A DNA stretch of 48,674 nucleotides from Candidatus Wolframiiraptor allenii (GCA_023539495.1 JAKCEV010000002.1:1-48674); one strand, 5' to 3'. Positions 24,164 through 33,783 are shown, counted from the stretch's first letter. The notes: generated from the letters alone by a model not told the origin. Made by a program: numbers and translations.

Positions 24164-26538
24164 AGTATCGGAAACTGCCGTTTCCATTCGAGATCTATGA
24201 AGTGAATCTACTGGGCGCCAACGATAAGATGCTTCTTGAGATTAGCGAAGAAATGGGACTGAGCCTCAACCTTACTGAGATGAAGAACATCAAGGAATAT
24301 TTCAGGAGAAAGGGGAGGAATCCAACGGATATCGAACTTCAATCCTTTGGAGCCCTTTGGTCGGAGCATTGCAGACATAAGGTCTTCAAGGGGATGATCG
24401 TCGACGAAGATGGAAATGTTCTTGCGGATAATATGCTCAAGAACTTTATCGCGAGGGCGACCGAGGAGATAAACCCGCCTTGGATAATATCCTTCCTAGC
24501 TGATAACGCGGGTATAGTTGACTTCGATAGGGGCTATGGTGTGGCTGCTAAAGTTGAGACACATAACCATCCATCAGCGATAGATCCGTTTGGAGGGGCT
24601 GCAACAGGCATAGGTGGCGTGATAAGGGATATTCTGGGCGTATGGGGTGAACCGATAGCCTGCATTGATGTTCTATGCTTCGGCCCGCTCGATTATCCAT
24701 ATGAAAAGCTTCCGAAGGGGGTCAAACATCCCCGTTATCTCTTTAGAGGGGTTGTTGCGGGGATAGGCTATTACGGGAATAACATGGGGATACCGACGGT
24801 CGCGGGGGCAATATACTTCGATGAGGGCTATGTTGGGAACATTATAGTCTATGCCGGCTGCGTGGGGGTGGTTCCAAAAGATAAGTATGTCTTCAGAGTT
24901 AAGCCAGGTGATAAGCTGATCGTTATAGGCAATAAGACTGGGAGGGATGGAATTCATGGCGCGACCTTCGCCTCTGCAGAGCTTCATGAGAAATCGGAGG
25001 AGACCTCAAGACCAGCGGTCCAGATACCTGAACCGATCGAGGAAGAGAAATTGAGAAGGGTGATTCTCGAGATAAGGGATAAAAGCTTAGGATCCGGGGT
25101 AAGTGATCTCGGCGGAGGAGGACTCGCGGTTGGAGCTGTGGAGATGGCTGATAGGGCTGGATGCGGCTTGGAGATCCAGCTTGATAAGCTCCATTTAAGA
25201 GAGCCAAATATTGCTCCGTGGGAGATATGGGTTTCAGAATCTCAAGAGCGCATGCTCATTGCAGCCCCAGCAGAAAACGTTGACAAGATTATGAAGATAA
25301 TCGAGTCTGAGGAGCTCGAGGCATCCATCATCGGAGAATTCACAAATGATAAGCTCCTCAGGATATATTACTCGGGGGCTCAGATAGCTGAGATAGAAGT
25401 AAATTTCTTAACACATCCTCCGAGGTTTGTTGGAAGAGCTATGTGGACGCCGCCTAAGTATGCTGAGCCGGAGCTTCCTGAGCCTGAGGATCTCGCGGCA
25501 GAGTTACTGAAGCTCCTCTCCTCACCAAATATCGCGAGTAAGGAGTGCGTCATAAGGACTTATGATCATGAGGTTCAGGGGAACACATGTGTTAAGCCGC
25601 TTCAAGGGGATCACGCTGGGCCGAATGACGCGGTCGTGATCAAGCCCCTAGATGATAGCTGGATGGGCGTTGTGATATCTGTCGGCCTTAAACCCAGATA
25701 TAGCCTAATAGACCCATACTGGATGGCAGGCTCCAGCATAGAGGAGGCCATTAGGAATAATGTCGCGGTTGGCGGCAGGCGTATCGCGATCCTGGACAAC
25801 TTTACTTGGGGCAATCCCGAGAAGCCGGATAGGCTCGGGGCGCTCTACAGGGCGGTTAAAGCGTGCTATGACTTCGCGAAAGCCTTTGAGACGCCATTTA
25901 TCTCAGGGAAAGATAGCCTCTATAACGAGTCCCCCCTAGGGCCAATACTTCCAACACTCCTAATAACCGGGATAGGCATAATCCCTGATGTGCGAAGAGC
26001 AGTTACCATTGACTTAAAGGATCCCGGAGACCCGATATACCTCTTGGGAGTTACGAGGAAAGAGCTTGGAGGCTCAGAATACCTCAGGCTGAAAGGCTAT
26101 GTAGGAAATAGCGTTCCAAGGGTTTATCCAGAGGAATCGAAAAAGATCTTCGGTTTTATAACCGAGGCGATAGACCGCGGTTATGTCGCCGCCTGCCATG
26201 ATATCTCAGAGGGGGGATTAGGTGTAGCCCTCGCCGAGATGACATTATCCAGCAACCGTGGCATGGAGATATGGCTTGAGAATGCCCTGCATGAAGGCAT
26301 CTCAAGGAATGATTATTTATTATTCTCCGAGAGCAATGGTAGAATGCTCGTTGAAGTTAAGAAGCAATTTGAAGATGAGTTTGTTAAGCTTGCAAATATG
26401 CTCGGTATATCGTTCTCGAGGATAGGCTATGTTAGCCGGGGCTCAAGACTCGTCATTCACGGCTTGAATAGTGAAGCGATTATTGATCTCGAGAACTCCG
26501 AGCTGAGGAGGGCGTGGAAGGGGATCTTGAGGCTATGA
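24160..26538 (+). CDS. purL: FGAM synthase subunit PurL
   Basis: Small-type PurL, 792 aa, the ATP-dependent synthetase that converts FGAR to FGAM with ammonia from PurQ. Visible motifs are LWSEHCRHKVF (substrate/catalytic His), ETHNHPSAIDPFGGAATGIG, GSGVSDLGGGGLAVG, and ISGKDSLYNE and HDISEGGLGVALAEM in the second half. ATG 24160 is chosen because it overlaps the purS stop as ATGA and matches the family N-terminus. The longer frame starting at 24100 lies inside purS. Confidence 0.97.
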   Translation: MKYRKLPFPFEIYEVNLLGANDKMLLEISEEMGLSLNLTEMKNIKEYFRRKGRNPTDIELQSFGALWSEHCRHKVFKGMIVDEDGNVLADNMLKNFIARATEEINPPWIISFLADNAGIVDFDRGYGVAAKVETHNHPSAIDPFGGAATGIGGVIRDILGVWGEPIACIDVLCFGPLDYPYEKLPKGVKHPRYLFRGVVAGIGYYGNNMGIPTVAGAIYFDEGYVGNIIVYAGCVGVVPKDKYVFRVKPGDKLIVIGNKTGRDGIHGATFASAELHEKSEETSRPAVQIPEPIEEEKLRRVILEIRDKSLGSGVSDLGGGGLAVGAVEMADRAGCGLEIQLDKLHLREPNIAPWEIWVSESQERMLIAAPAENVDKIMKIIESEELEASIIGEFTNDKLLRIYYSGAQIAEIEVNFLTHPPRFVGRAMWTPPKYAEPELPEPEDLAAELLKLLSSPNIASKECVIRTYDHEVQGNTCVKPLQGDHAGPNDAVVIKPLDDSWMGVVISVGLKPRYSLIDPYWMAGSSIEEAIRNNVAVGGRRIAILDNFTWGNPEKPDRLGALYRAVKACYDFAKAFETPFISGKDSLYNESPLGPILPTLLITGIGIIPDVRRAVTIDLKDPGDPIYLLGVTRKELGGSEYLRLKGYVGNSVPRVYPEESKKIFGFITEAIDRGYVAACHDISEGGLGVALAEMTLSSNRGMEIWLENALHEGISRNDYLLFSESNGRMLVEVKKQFEDEFVKLANMLGISFSRIGYVSRGSRLVIHGLNSEAIIDLENSELRRAWKGILRL

Positions 26539-27317
26539 TTAGAGTGCTAGTATTAAGAGCTCCGGGCACGAACTGTGATAAGGAGACCGCGCGGGCTGTT
26601 AGAGAGGCTGGCGCGGCCGCCGAGATAATCCACGTGAAAAAGCTTATCGAAGACACTATCGATCTTCTTGATTATGATGGACTCGTGATTCCTGGGGGCT
26701 TCTCGTATGGGGATAGGGTTAGGGCGGGCGCAATATTGTCAGCAAAGATAAAATCAAAGCTCTGGGATAAATTTAAGGAGTTTGCCGAGGATACGAGGCC
26801 GGTTCTCGGAATATGTAACGGCTTTCAAGTCTTGGTTGAGCTTGGATTACTTCCGGGATTAAGCTATGGAGATGAACCGGTGGCGGCTCTAGTGCCGAAT
26901 ACATTAGCGAGGTTCGAGGCGAGATGGGTTTATCTAAAACACGTGAATAGGAATAAGTGTATTTTCACGAGGAGTCTTGAGAATAGAGTCCTCAGGATGC
27001 CGGTGGCCCACGCGGAGGGAAGATTCATGGCGGCAGCAGACATTGTTAAAAGAATAATAGAGAATGATCAGATAGTCTTCGTCTATGTGAAGCCTGATGG
27101 AAGCCTTGCGATGGGGGAGTATCCCTATAACCCAAATGGTTCAATGATGGATATAGCCGCCATATGTAACGAGCGTGGAAATGTTATGGGGCTTATGCCA
27201 CACCCCGAGAGGGCGATATACTCTTGGCAGCTCCCAGAAAAAATTAGCGACGGATATGCTGATGGATTCCCGATATTCAGGGAGATGGTTGATTATATTA
27301 GGGAGAATATCAAGTAG
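26535..27317 (+). CDS. purQ: FGAM synthase glutaminase subunit PurQ
   Basis: Class I glutamine amidotransferase of 260 aa supplying ammonia to PurL. The nucleophile elbow is LGICNGFQ, with the acid/base pair in MPHPERA. IPGGFSYGDRVRAG is the family's oxyanion region. ATG 26535 overlaps the purL stop as ATGA. The gene ends five bases from the convergent purE. Confidence 0.97.
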   Translation: MIRVLVLRAPGTNCDKETARAVREAGAAAEIIHVKKLIEDTIDLLDYDGLVIPGGFSYGDRVRAGAILSAKIKSKLWDKFKEFAEDTRPVLGICNGFQVLVELGLLPGLSYGDEPVAALVPNTLARFEARWVYLKHVNRNKCIFTRSLENRVLRMPVAHAEGRFMAAADIVKRIIENDQIVFVYVKPDGSLAMGEYPYNPNGSMMDIAAICNERGNVMGLMPHPERAIYSWQLPEKISDGYADGFPIFREMVDYIRENIK

Positions 27318-27342
27318 CTTTTTATTCAAGCTTTTTTGTGGC
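27318..27342 (+). terminator. T-rich terminator at the end of the purine operon
   Basis: Two T tracts (CTTTTTATT and CTTTTTTGTGG) follow the purQ stop at once. T runs of this kind end archaeal transcripts. They overlap the 3' end of the convergent purE. Confidence 0.5.
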
Positions 27343-27780
27343 CTCTCTTCTCATATTCTCTCGATATTCCTCGAGTTTCTTCTCGAGCTCGGGATATTTT
27401 AATGCTAGGATTTCTAGTGCTAGGAGGGCGGCATTTGTAGCATTATCGAGGCCGACGCATGCTACGGGCACGCCTGGAGGCATCTGAACGATCGAGAAGA
27501 GCGAGTCTAAGCCCATCAGCTTAACATCTCTTGGGACCCCTATGACGGGCTTTATAGTCATGGAAGCTATCGCTCCCGGGAGGGCTGCAGAGAGCCCTGC
27601 GACCGCGATGAAGACCTCAGCCCGGCTCTCCTTAACATATCTCCGGAGCTCCTCTGGAGCCCTATGAGCGGAGATCACTACATATTCAACCTCGACGCTA
27701 AAGCTCTTCAATAGATCCCTGATTCTATCCCCGATAGGCCGGTCATTCTCGCTTCCAATTATAAGTGAGACTAATGGCAT
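27322..27780 (-). CDS. purE: AIR carboxylase / N5-CAIR mutase PurE
   Basis: 152-aa protein of the PurE family, producing CAIR for PurC. Motifs are IIGSENDRP near the N-terminus, VISAHRAPEEL, AVAGLSAALPG (usual class I form GAGGAAHLPG), PVIGVP and LFSIVQMPPGVPVA. No purK is present in the window, so it may act directly on AIR and bicarbonate (class II-like). The sequence alone does not settle the class. Divergent from purM with 60 bases between the chosen starts. Confidence 0.94.
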   Translation of the reverse strand: MPLVSLIIGSENDRPIGDRIRDLLKSFSVEVEYVVISAHRAPEELRRYVKESRAEVFIAVAGLSAALPGAIASMTIKPVIGVPRDVKLMGLDSLFSIVQMPPGVPVACVGLDNATNAALLALEILALKYPELEKKLEEYRENMRREATKKLE

Positions 27781-27803
27781 GAGTCTTCAATGAATTTATT
27801 CGG

Positions 27804-27815
27804 ATTAATATTTAT
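27804..27815. promoter_or_regulatory. Bidirectional TATA element between purE and purM
   Basis: ATTAATATTTAT is AT-rich and nearly symmetric, about 29 bases from both ATG 27780 (purE, leftward) and ATG 27841 (purM, rightward). This is the spacing expected for two leaderless transcripts from one shared element. Confidence 0.55.
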
Positions 27816-27840
27816 CTCTGGGATGGATCAAAGGCTTTGC

Positions 27841-29013
27841 ATGAGTGACGACTCAAAGTATCTGCGGCTTGGGGTTGATTCGAGGAAGAAGGGTGTCGAG
27901 CTATTTAAGCGCCTCATACCAAATATACTCCCAGGAGCATTCACGCCAGTATGCCGAGATGATGAAAGGATGGATAGGGGCTTAATACTGCACTTGGATG
28001 GGGCCGGAAGCAAACCAATAATCTCATACCTATGTTATCGGGAGCTTGGAGGAAGTAGCTGGTTTGAAGGCCTTTCACAAGATGTCTTAGCAATGAACAT
28101 AAATGACGTGATCGCTGTCGCGGCCCAGCCAATCCTTTTCGCGGACTATATTGCGATAAACCCTTTCCGGATCCCGAAGGATGAGGTAATTGCCGAACTT
28201 GCCAAGGGTTTTAAGAAAACACTCGAGCTGCTCTCAAACTATCAAAAGGACTTCAAGATCACGCCAACCTTCGCAGGAGGGGAGACAGCAGATCTACCTG
28301 ATCAAGTGAGAACACTTGACGTTGTCGGCGCTCTCTTTGGCATTCTCGACATAGAAAAATCCCCGAAGCTTAATAGAATTAGGGCTGGTGACTTGATAAT
28401 CGGCCTTAGGAGTGATGGAAGAGCAGTTTACGAGAATAGGGAGAATAGTGGAATAATGTGCAACGGGATAAGTCTTGCGAGACATGTCCTCTTAAAGCGG
28501 GAATACTATCAACGTTACCCGGAGATCGGGGAGCCAGAGATCGCGGAGAAGTATAGCGGAAGATTTACGCTCGACAGCTTTATGGATGAGCTAGATATGA
28601 GCCTTGCAGAAGCGCTCCTATCACCAACTAGAATCTACGCACCAATCATAGCCGAGATACTCATGAAGAATCCAGAAGAAATCAAGGCCATGTGCCATAA
28701 CACCGGCGGAGGGCTGGCGAAGATAAAGAGAATTGGAAGAGGAGTAAGATATGTAAAGGATAATCTCCCGGAGCCAAGTCCAATATTTGGGCTAATCCAG
28801 AGGGAGGGTAAAATCTCGTGGAGGGAGATGTATGAGACATTTAACATGGGAATAGGGTTTGAGATTATAGTCGAGAAGGATTATGAGGATGAAATAATTC
28901 AGATAGCAGAAAAATATAAGATAACGGCACTAGTTATCGGGAAAATAGACTCCGTGGGAAACCCGGCAAACGAGGTTATAATAAAGAGCAGGCATGGTAT
29001 ATTCATCTATTAG
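27841..29013 (+). CDS. purM: AIR synthase PurM
   Basis: Phosphoribosylformylglycinamidine cyclo-ligase, making AIR from FGAM. Motifs are LHLDGAGSKP (usually DGVGTK), INDVIAVAAQPILFADYIA, TFAGGETADLPD, GLRSDGRAVYENRENSG, and the C-terminal MCHNTGGGLAKI and FNMGIGFEIIV. At 390 aa it is slightly longer than bacterial PurM. ATG 27841 is preferred over the upstream ATG codons (27823, 27790) because it lies at leaderless distance from the TATA at 27804-27815. Confidence 0.95.
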   Translation: MSDDSKYLRLGVDSRKKGVELFKRLIPNILPGAFTPVCRDDERMDRGLILHLDGAGSKPIISYLCYRELGGSSWFEGLSQDVLAMNINDVIAVAAQPILFADYIAINPFRIPKDEVIAELAKGFKKTLELLSNYQKDFKITPTFAGGETADLPDQVRTLDVVGALFGILDIEKSPKLNRIRAGDLIIGLRSDGRAVYENRENSGIMCNGISLARHVLLKREYYQRYPEIGEPEIAEKYSGRFTLDSFMDELDMSLAEALLSPTRIYAPIIAEILMKNPEEIKAMCHNTGGGLAKIKRIGRGVRYVKDNLPEPSPIFGLIQREGKISWREMYETFNMGIGFEIIVEKDYEDEIIQIAEKYKITALVIGKIDSVGNPANEVIIKSRHGIFIY

Positions 29014-29255
29014 GAATCACAACAATAATTTCTGATTCAGTAGGCTATTTACCAAGGGCTCCTCAGTAAGATAAATCTCTCTACAATTTGCTCCACATTT
29101 TGGATCTCAAAGAGAGAGTTGAGGTTTCCGTTTTTTCTCTTAAACTGGAATGTTTCATGGTGAATGCCTAGATAAGTCATTAGATGGAAATGGTTAATAC
29201 TGTCTCTGGAGAAGTTAAAAGCATTTTATCTGGGACATTGATACATAAATAAAAG

Positions 29256-29966
29256 TTGCAGAAGTTATCTATCGTGATCCGTAATCATGTCTTGATCCTT
29301 AGCATTTTACCTCTGATACTTAATTACCTGATCACACCCGTGATTGTTATCTCAGTTATATCTCTGCCGAGATTTCTCGAGGACCCAGCATACTACATCT
29401 ATATGTATGGTTTTATCCTCTGGCCCATATATCACGTCACCCTTGTTGGAATGGCTCTCAGCTTCTTTAGGATGGAAAAGGAGAGTATTAGAGGCATATT
29501 GGGGCCCGTTAGGGATAGGCCATGGTTCACAATATTCATGATAACAGTGCTATTAGGCCTCTCAATCTTGCTTTTCCAGATAATCGAGCCGCGCGTAATA
29601 GACTTAGTTTATGGTCCGGGAGCATGGGAGAAGACATTAATTGGATTCAGGAGCTTACCACCAGTCATAACTATCTATAGCTTAGCAATCACACCACTAA
29701 CAGCAGGGGTCTGTGAGGAGCTTGTCTGGAGAGGATATCTGCAGACAAGATTCGAGCGCCTGTTACATGGCCGAATCTGGGCGGCCATAACGCTACAGGC
29801 AATATTATTCGGCCTCTGGCATGGCATATCAATAATAACACCATTCTCAATGATAATCGGGCTCACATGCGGATACGCCTACGCCAAGACAAAAAGGCTC
29901 ATACCAATTATGATAAGCCACTGGCTTGGAGACATAATAGGTCTCATAACAATATATGCCATTTAA
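29256..29966 (+). CDS. CPBP/CAAX-type intramembrane metalloprotease
   Basis: 236-aa integral membrane protein with about seven hydrophobic segments. The CPBP motifs are complete: EE-x3-R (E154, E155, R159), FGLWHG (H189) and a final SHWLGD (H222, D226). These proteases or protease-like proteins act in the membrane; the substrate is unknown. TTG 29256 is the start, with a TATA-like CATTTTATC some 30 bases upstream. It stands alone after the purine genes. Confidence 0.87.
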   Translation: MQKLSIVIRNHVLILSILPLILNYLITPVIVISVISLPRFLEDPAYYIYMYGFILWPIYHVTLVGMALSFFRMEKESIRGILGPVRDRPWFTIFMITVLLGLSILLFQIIEPRVIDLVYGPGAWEKTLIGFRSLPPVITIYSLAITPLTAGVCEELVWRGYLQTRFERLLHGRIWAAITLQAILFGLWHGISIITPFSMIIGLTCGYAYAKTKRLIPIMISHWLGDIIGLITIYAI

Positions 29967-30078
29967 TACGGATCTTACCGTCATGCATTATGTTGCCTGC
30001 GAGCTCACCTCCAACAATAATCATAAAATCATAAATAGACCAAATCATTAATAGTATGGCTAAATCTTTGTTTATTAA

Positions 30079-30573
30079 TTACTCCTGTGGGGGCGGCACG
30101 ATGACGACTGGTATCTTGGACTTATCTATGAGTGCTTTGGCAACGCTTCCCATCCCGGTTTCTCTGAAGCGTTTGCCACGATATCCAATTACGAGTATGC
30201 CTCCATATTTTTCGGCTTCGCGGAGCAGGATCGAGACCGGGTCGCCCTCTAGAATCATGAACTTCGACTTTACGCCTTTCTCCTGCGCCATCTTGCATAT
30301 TTCTTCTGCGATTAGGCTCACTTCCCTCAGCTCCTCATGGAGGGCCTTATCTGTCACTGGATAGTAGGCTGGGGGCCCTTCCTCGGGCACACTTGCCCTC
30401 ATGTATGTCGCCCTAGATCCGGACAGAACATGGCTGCTGACAACGTAAATCAGGACTAAGTCCCATCCAAGCCCAGCGGCGAGCTTGATGCCCAGCATCC
30501 CAACCGGCCTGCTTAATGGTGATCCATCTATCGCGGCGATGACGCATCGTCTCGCGGACATATTCCCAATCAT
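30079..30573 (-). CDS. Universal stress protein (UspA family)
   Basis: 164-aa single UspA domain. N-terminal VIAAIDGSPLSRPV strand-helix, and the ATP-binding pattern G-x2-G-x9-G-S near the end (GYRGKRFRETGMGSVAK), followed by IPVVIVPPP. It probably binds ATP. It is the second gene of a leftward operon with the MFS transporter: its ATG overlaps the transporter's stop as ATGA (30570-30573). Confidence 0.9.
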   Translation of the reverse strand: MIGNMSARRCVIAAIDGSPLSRPVGMLGIKLAAGLGWDLVLIYVVSSHVLSGSRATYMRASVPEEGPPAYYPVTDKALHEELREVSLIAEEICKMAQEKGVKSKFMILEGDPVSILLREAEKYGGILVIGYRGKRFRETGMGSVAKALIDKSKIPVVIVPPPQE

Positions 30574-31762
30574 TTCCGCCCACCTCTTTCTCCAATCAAC
30601 GTGTAATGGGCTAGTCCCATCCCTAGCCTGCCTATTGCCGAGATGCTATATACGATAAGCATCGCGGCGCTTTGCTGCATCCTCGACTCCAGTAGCTCGA
30701 GTAGGAATCCACCCACTATTGATCCTGCAAAGTATGAGGAACCCGCTAATAGGTTGTAAAAGGCTACGAAGCTCGCTCTTTCCTCCATCGGCGTATTCTC
30801 TACCAAGAATAATAGGACTGCAGTATTTATAAGCGCACTGTTTATGCCGCTGACTATATTTATCCCAAGCAGAAATGGAAATGATGGAGCGAGCCCATAG
30901 ACTATTGGAAGTAGGGTCAAGCTAGACCTGTTGACCATCAACGTTTTGGCGGGCTCCATCCTAGCCACCGTGTTGCTAATGAGAAGTAACCCCACTATTC
31001 CAGCTGTCCCAGACGCCACGGTGAGTATACTTATCTCGAAGAACGAGAGTCCAGCCACCTTGGCTAGGGTTATTGTGAAGAGTGGCCATGCTATGGACAT
31101 GAAGAATCCGAAACCTGCATTCATCATGCAAAACCGCAGGAAGACATTATCCTTAACTATGTGCCTAATCACTGACCTCACGCTTATCTGGCTTGGCGAT
31201 GCATGTCTGCCGCGCGGCACCTTAAAACCGAGCATTATAACTGATGCAAGTAGTCCACTCACCATGGCTATCAGGAACCCAGTCCTGAATCCCGGAAGCC
31301 CCACTAGTGATGCAAGCCCCACACTAAGCGTCGAAACCATAGAGCCAACTTGCGTCCACAAGTTTATTGACGCGGAAACTATAGCCCTGCTTGCTACTGG
31401 TACAACCTCAGCGATTAAGCCTATGAATGAGGGTGCCACCATCGATGGAAAAAAACAGACTGTGCAGCAACAAGCAGTATGATTGTCCCAGGATCTCTCG
31501 CTAATGTGATAAACAGCCATATGATTGAAGAAATGGCTCCGCCAACAATGATAAATGGTAGCTTCATGTTCTTCTTATCGCTTATGTACCCCCAGATAGC
31601 TTGGAAAGCATTCGTGCCTAGATTGAGAAACGAGTGAAGCAGCCCTAACTGGGACGATGAAGCACCCATATTGGCGGCATATATTGGAACATAGGGCGTG
31701 CCTGCGCCATCGGAGATTGAGGCTAGGAGAGCCCTCGCATATAGCCTCTTAATATTATCCAC
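30570..31762 (-). pseudogene. MFS transporter interrupted by a frameshift at a 7-T run
   Basis: Major facilitator permease of about 400 aa, 12 hydrophobic segments. The first part (DNIKRLYARALLASISDG... LLVAAQSVFF) ends in frame one, and the rest (PSMVAPSFIGLIAEVVP... to ERGGRK) lies one frame over. The shift maps to the homopolymer at 31449-31455 (A7 on the plus strand, T7 in the mRNA); one extra T restores a continuous MFS sequence. This could be a sequencing error, a phase-variable or slippery site, or a new pseudogene. The rest is undecayed. GTG 31762 fits a leaderless start 27 bases from the TATA at 31784-31793. Co-transcribed with uspA. Confidence 0.75.
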
Positions 31763-31783
31763 GCGGTAGACGCAGACCATATG

Positions 31784-31848
31784 CCTATAAAAACCTGTTT
31801 ACAGGTAGGGTAACCAAATAATTACCCCTAACTCTGTACATCTGTACA
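31784..31848 (-). promoter_or_regulatory. MFS/uspA promoter with three symmetric operator-like sites
   Basis: The TATA (TTTTTATAGG on the minus strand, 31784-31793) abuts an inverted repeat ACCTGT-TT-ACAGGT (31793-31806). Next come GGGTAA-8 nt-TTACCC (31808-31827) and TGTACA-TC-TGTACA (31835-31848). Three dyads in 56 bases suggest binding of dimeric repressors or activators. Confidence 0.5.
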
Positions 31849-31905
31849 TAAAAGGAAGATAAGCCTCAAAATAATTATGGATAAACAGCTGTTCTGAAGC
31901 TCTCT

Positions 31906-33087
31906 TCAAACCTTACGAATTACTTTAGTAAACCAATATTCTGGCAGGAACTTCAAACTTCTAAAAATGCACCTGAATAACAATTGCCTATAGGAAATTT
32001 TCCCAGAGATTAATGGAAATAGGTAGCCTGCTATAGTCATATCTCTTTTTAGCAAGCTCATACTGAAATTAAGGTGATCATAGAATATGCGGCTGAGATA
32101 AAACGCCGCCTCCATATCCTTCCAAAAGAGCTTTTTACATTTTTCCCAATATTTCCTCAAAAACTGTGCTGTAAACACTCCATTCTGATTAGCCTCGCTT
32201 ATTGTATAGGCAGCTACTTCCCCGCTTAGCATCGCATGGTATATGCCTTCACCTGTCAAAGGGTCCACAAACCCCGCTGCATCACCGATTAAAAGTACTC
32301 GATGTGTGTACACATTATTTTCCCTCCAAATTCCGCCCAGTGGAATCAGGTGCGCATGATATCTTAAATTATCTCGTTTCGCATACTTGGCTTGAACAAA
32401 TTTGAGAAAACGCTCTCTTGGGTTAATGAATTCTGCAAGTCTACCACACAAGCCTATACTTACTACATCCTTCTTGGGGAAAATCCAGCCATATCCAGAA
32501 TACGTATCTCCGAAATATATCCGAATACAACTCTGATCCAAACTTTTCATTAAGGGAAGTGTTGTCTCAAGTGCTAGCCACACTTCGTCAGGTTTCCACC
32601 GCTTTCTTAGATTAGTGAGCTTTGCTACAATGCTATTAACGCCGTCTGCACCTATCAAAGCCTTAGACAAATATCGCCCCCTCGTCGTTACAACCTTCAC
32701 ACCGTCAGATGACACATGTAGCCCCTTAACCTTCTCCCCCTCATTGAACATGGCACCCTCTCTCTCAGCCTTACGTACCAAGGATAGATCGAACTTGGAT
32801 CGATCAACAAGTGTCACTATCTCCTTCTTACAGGTTATTGTAAACTCTATATTCGGCGCAAAAATTTTCATTTCCCTACACTTTCTCTCAACCACATTTT
32901 TATCAAGCAAATCCCTAGCTTCTAAGAAGTCTATGGCCTTGGGTGTAAGACCCCCTCCACAAGGCTTGTAACGCGGCATTATTTCCTTTTCTATCAACAA
33001 CGTCGTCAATCCTAATTTTGCAGCAGTATACGCGGCAACAGAACCTGCTGGCCCGGCTCCTACAATTATCAAATCTAATCTTTCCAT
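31906..33087 (-). CDS. Geranylgeranyl reductase-family FAD-dependent oxidoreductase
   Basis: 393-aa flavoprotein that probably saturates geranylgeranyl chains of archaeal membrane lipids (or a related isoprenoid). The Rossmann motif VGAGPAGSVAAY is at 9-20, the family PCGGGL is at 42-47, the substrate-region motif is TYSGYGWIFPK, and the second FAD motif is IGDAAGFVDPLTGEGI. ATG 33087 follows a TATA (TTTATTTTTAG on the minus strand, 33111-33121) at leaderless distance. AT content looks higher than in neighbouring genes. The final 60 residues are basic and aromatic, possibly membrane-associated. Confidence 0.9.
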   Translation of the reverse strand: MERLDLIIVGAGPAGSVAAYTAAKLGLTTLLIEKEIMPRYKPCGGGLTPKAIDFLEARDLLDKNVVERKCREMKIFAPNIEFTITCKKEIVTLVDRSKFDLSLVRKAEREGAMFNEGEKVKGLHVSSDGVKVVTTRGRYLSKALIGADGVNSIVAKLTNLRKRWKPDEVWLALETTLPLMKSLDQSCIRIYFGDTYSGYGWIFPKKDVVSIGLCGRLAEFINPRERFLKFVQAKYAKRDNLRYHAHLIPLGGIWRENNVYTHRVLLIGDAAGFVDPLTGEGIYHAMLSGEVAAYTISEANQNGVFTAQFLRKYWEKCKKLFWKDMEAAFYLSRIFYDHLNFSMSLLKRDMTIAGYLFPLISGKISYRQLLFRCIFRSLKFLPEYWFTKVIRKV

Positions 33088-33198
33088 GCTACTAAAGCAA
33101 GCCTTTACAACTAAAAATAAACTTCCTCTTCATCCTCTATTCTACTAATAATAATTCTAAGTTGGGGGACAAACGTTACATCCTAAAATGATGAAGAC

Positions 33199-33783
33199 TC
33201 ATGGAAATTCCATATTCTCTAAATCGCGTAACCATTTAGGGGCTAGGCCTCTTTGATTGAGTATTTTTGATAATGTTTTGACGAATGGCCAGTAGCTTTC
33301 CTTGGGCATGCATATCGTATCTACACCTCCACTGTGAAAGACTTGTAGGAAGATGTAGTCGCGTTTCACATATGTGGCTGATGTTGGCAGGGTCTTGCCA
33401 TAGGCATATCCATACATTCCGTATCCTATTACCGGTGTGCTTTCGACCTCGACCTCTTTATAGGACTCGAGCCAGGCCTTCACGTCCCCAATATCCTTCC
33501 ATGGTATGAGCCTCCCGCCGAGGATGAGGCCGTCATCCATCAGCTCCACCCTCGCCGCCCTCTTAAGATACGACCGCGCGATAAAGAATGTCACTGTGAG
33601 GCCAACCAGCAGCGCGATAACAGGTATCGCGTATATTGACCTAGTATATATTAGGAGGAATATGAAGGGTGCCCCCATGGCAAACATGAATACCAGAGCC
33701 AGCAGCAGCGCTATAGCGATATTAGAGAACTTCTCCGCCTCCCCACTGACCACCCGCACGCCCCGGAAACGGATTCCACTCAT
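33199..33783 (-). CDS. Small membrane protein with a PH-like cytoplasmic domain
   Basis: 194 aa with two hydrophobic segments (about 21-46 and 49-70), then a soluble domain. RVELMDDGLILGGRLIPWKDIGDV is reminiscent of bacterial PH-like (bPH) membrane proteins, where a strand pattern 'D-G-L...-I-P-W-x-D-I' is usual. Function unknown. ATG 33783. It lies tail to tail with geranylgeranyl reductase's upstream region and near the divergent zinc-ribbon gene. Confidence 0.6.
   Translation of the reverse strand: MSGIRFRGVRVVSGEAEKFSNIAIALLLALVFMFAMGAPFIFLLIYTRSIYAIPVIALLVGLTVTFFIARSYLKRAARVELMDDGLILGGRLIPWKDIGDVKAWLESYKEVEVESTPVIGYGMYGYAYGKTLPTSATYVKRDYIFLQVFHSGGVDTICMPKESYWPFVKTLSKILNQRGLAPKWLRDLENMEFP

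Noticed and set aside
30931-31482. Plus-strand open frame of 183 codons
   Set aside because: Antisense to the MFS transporter, whose membrane segments are clear in the other direction.
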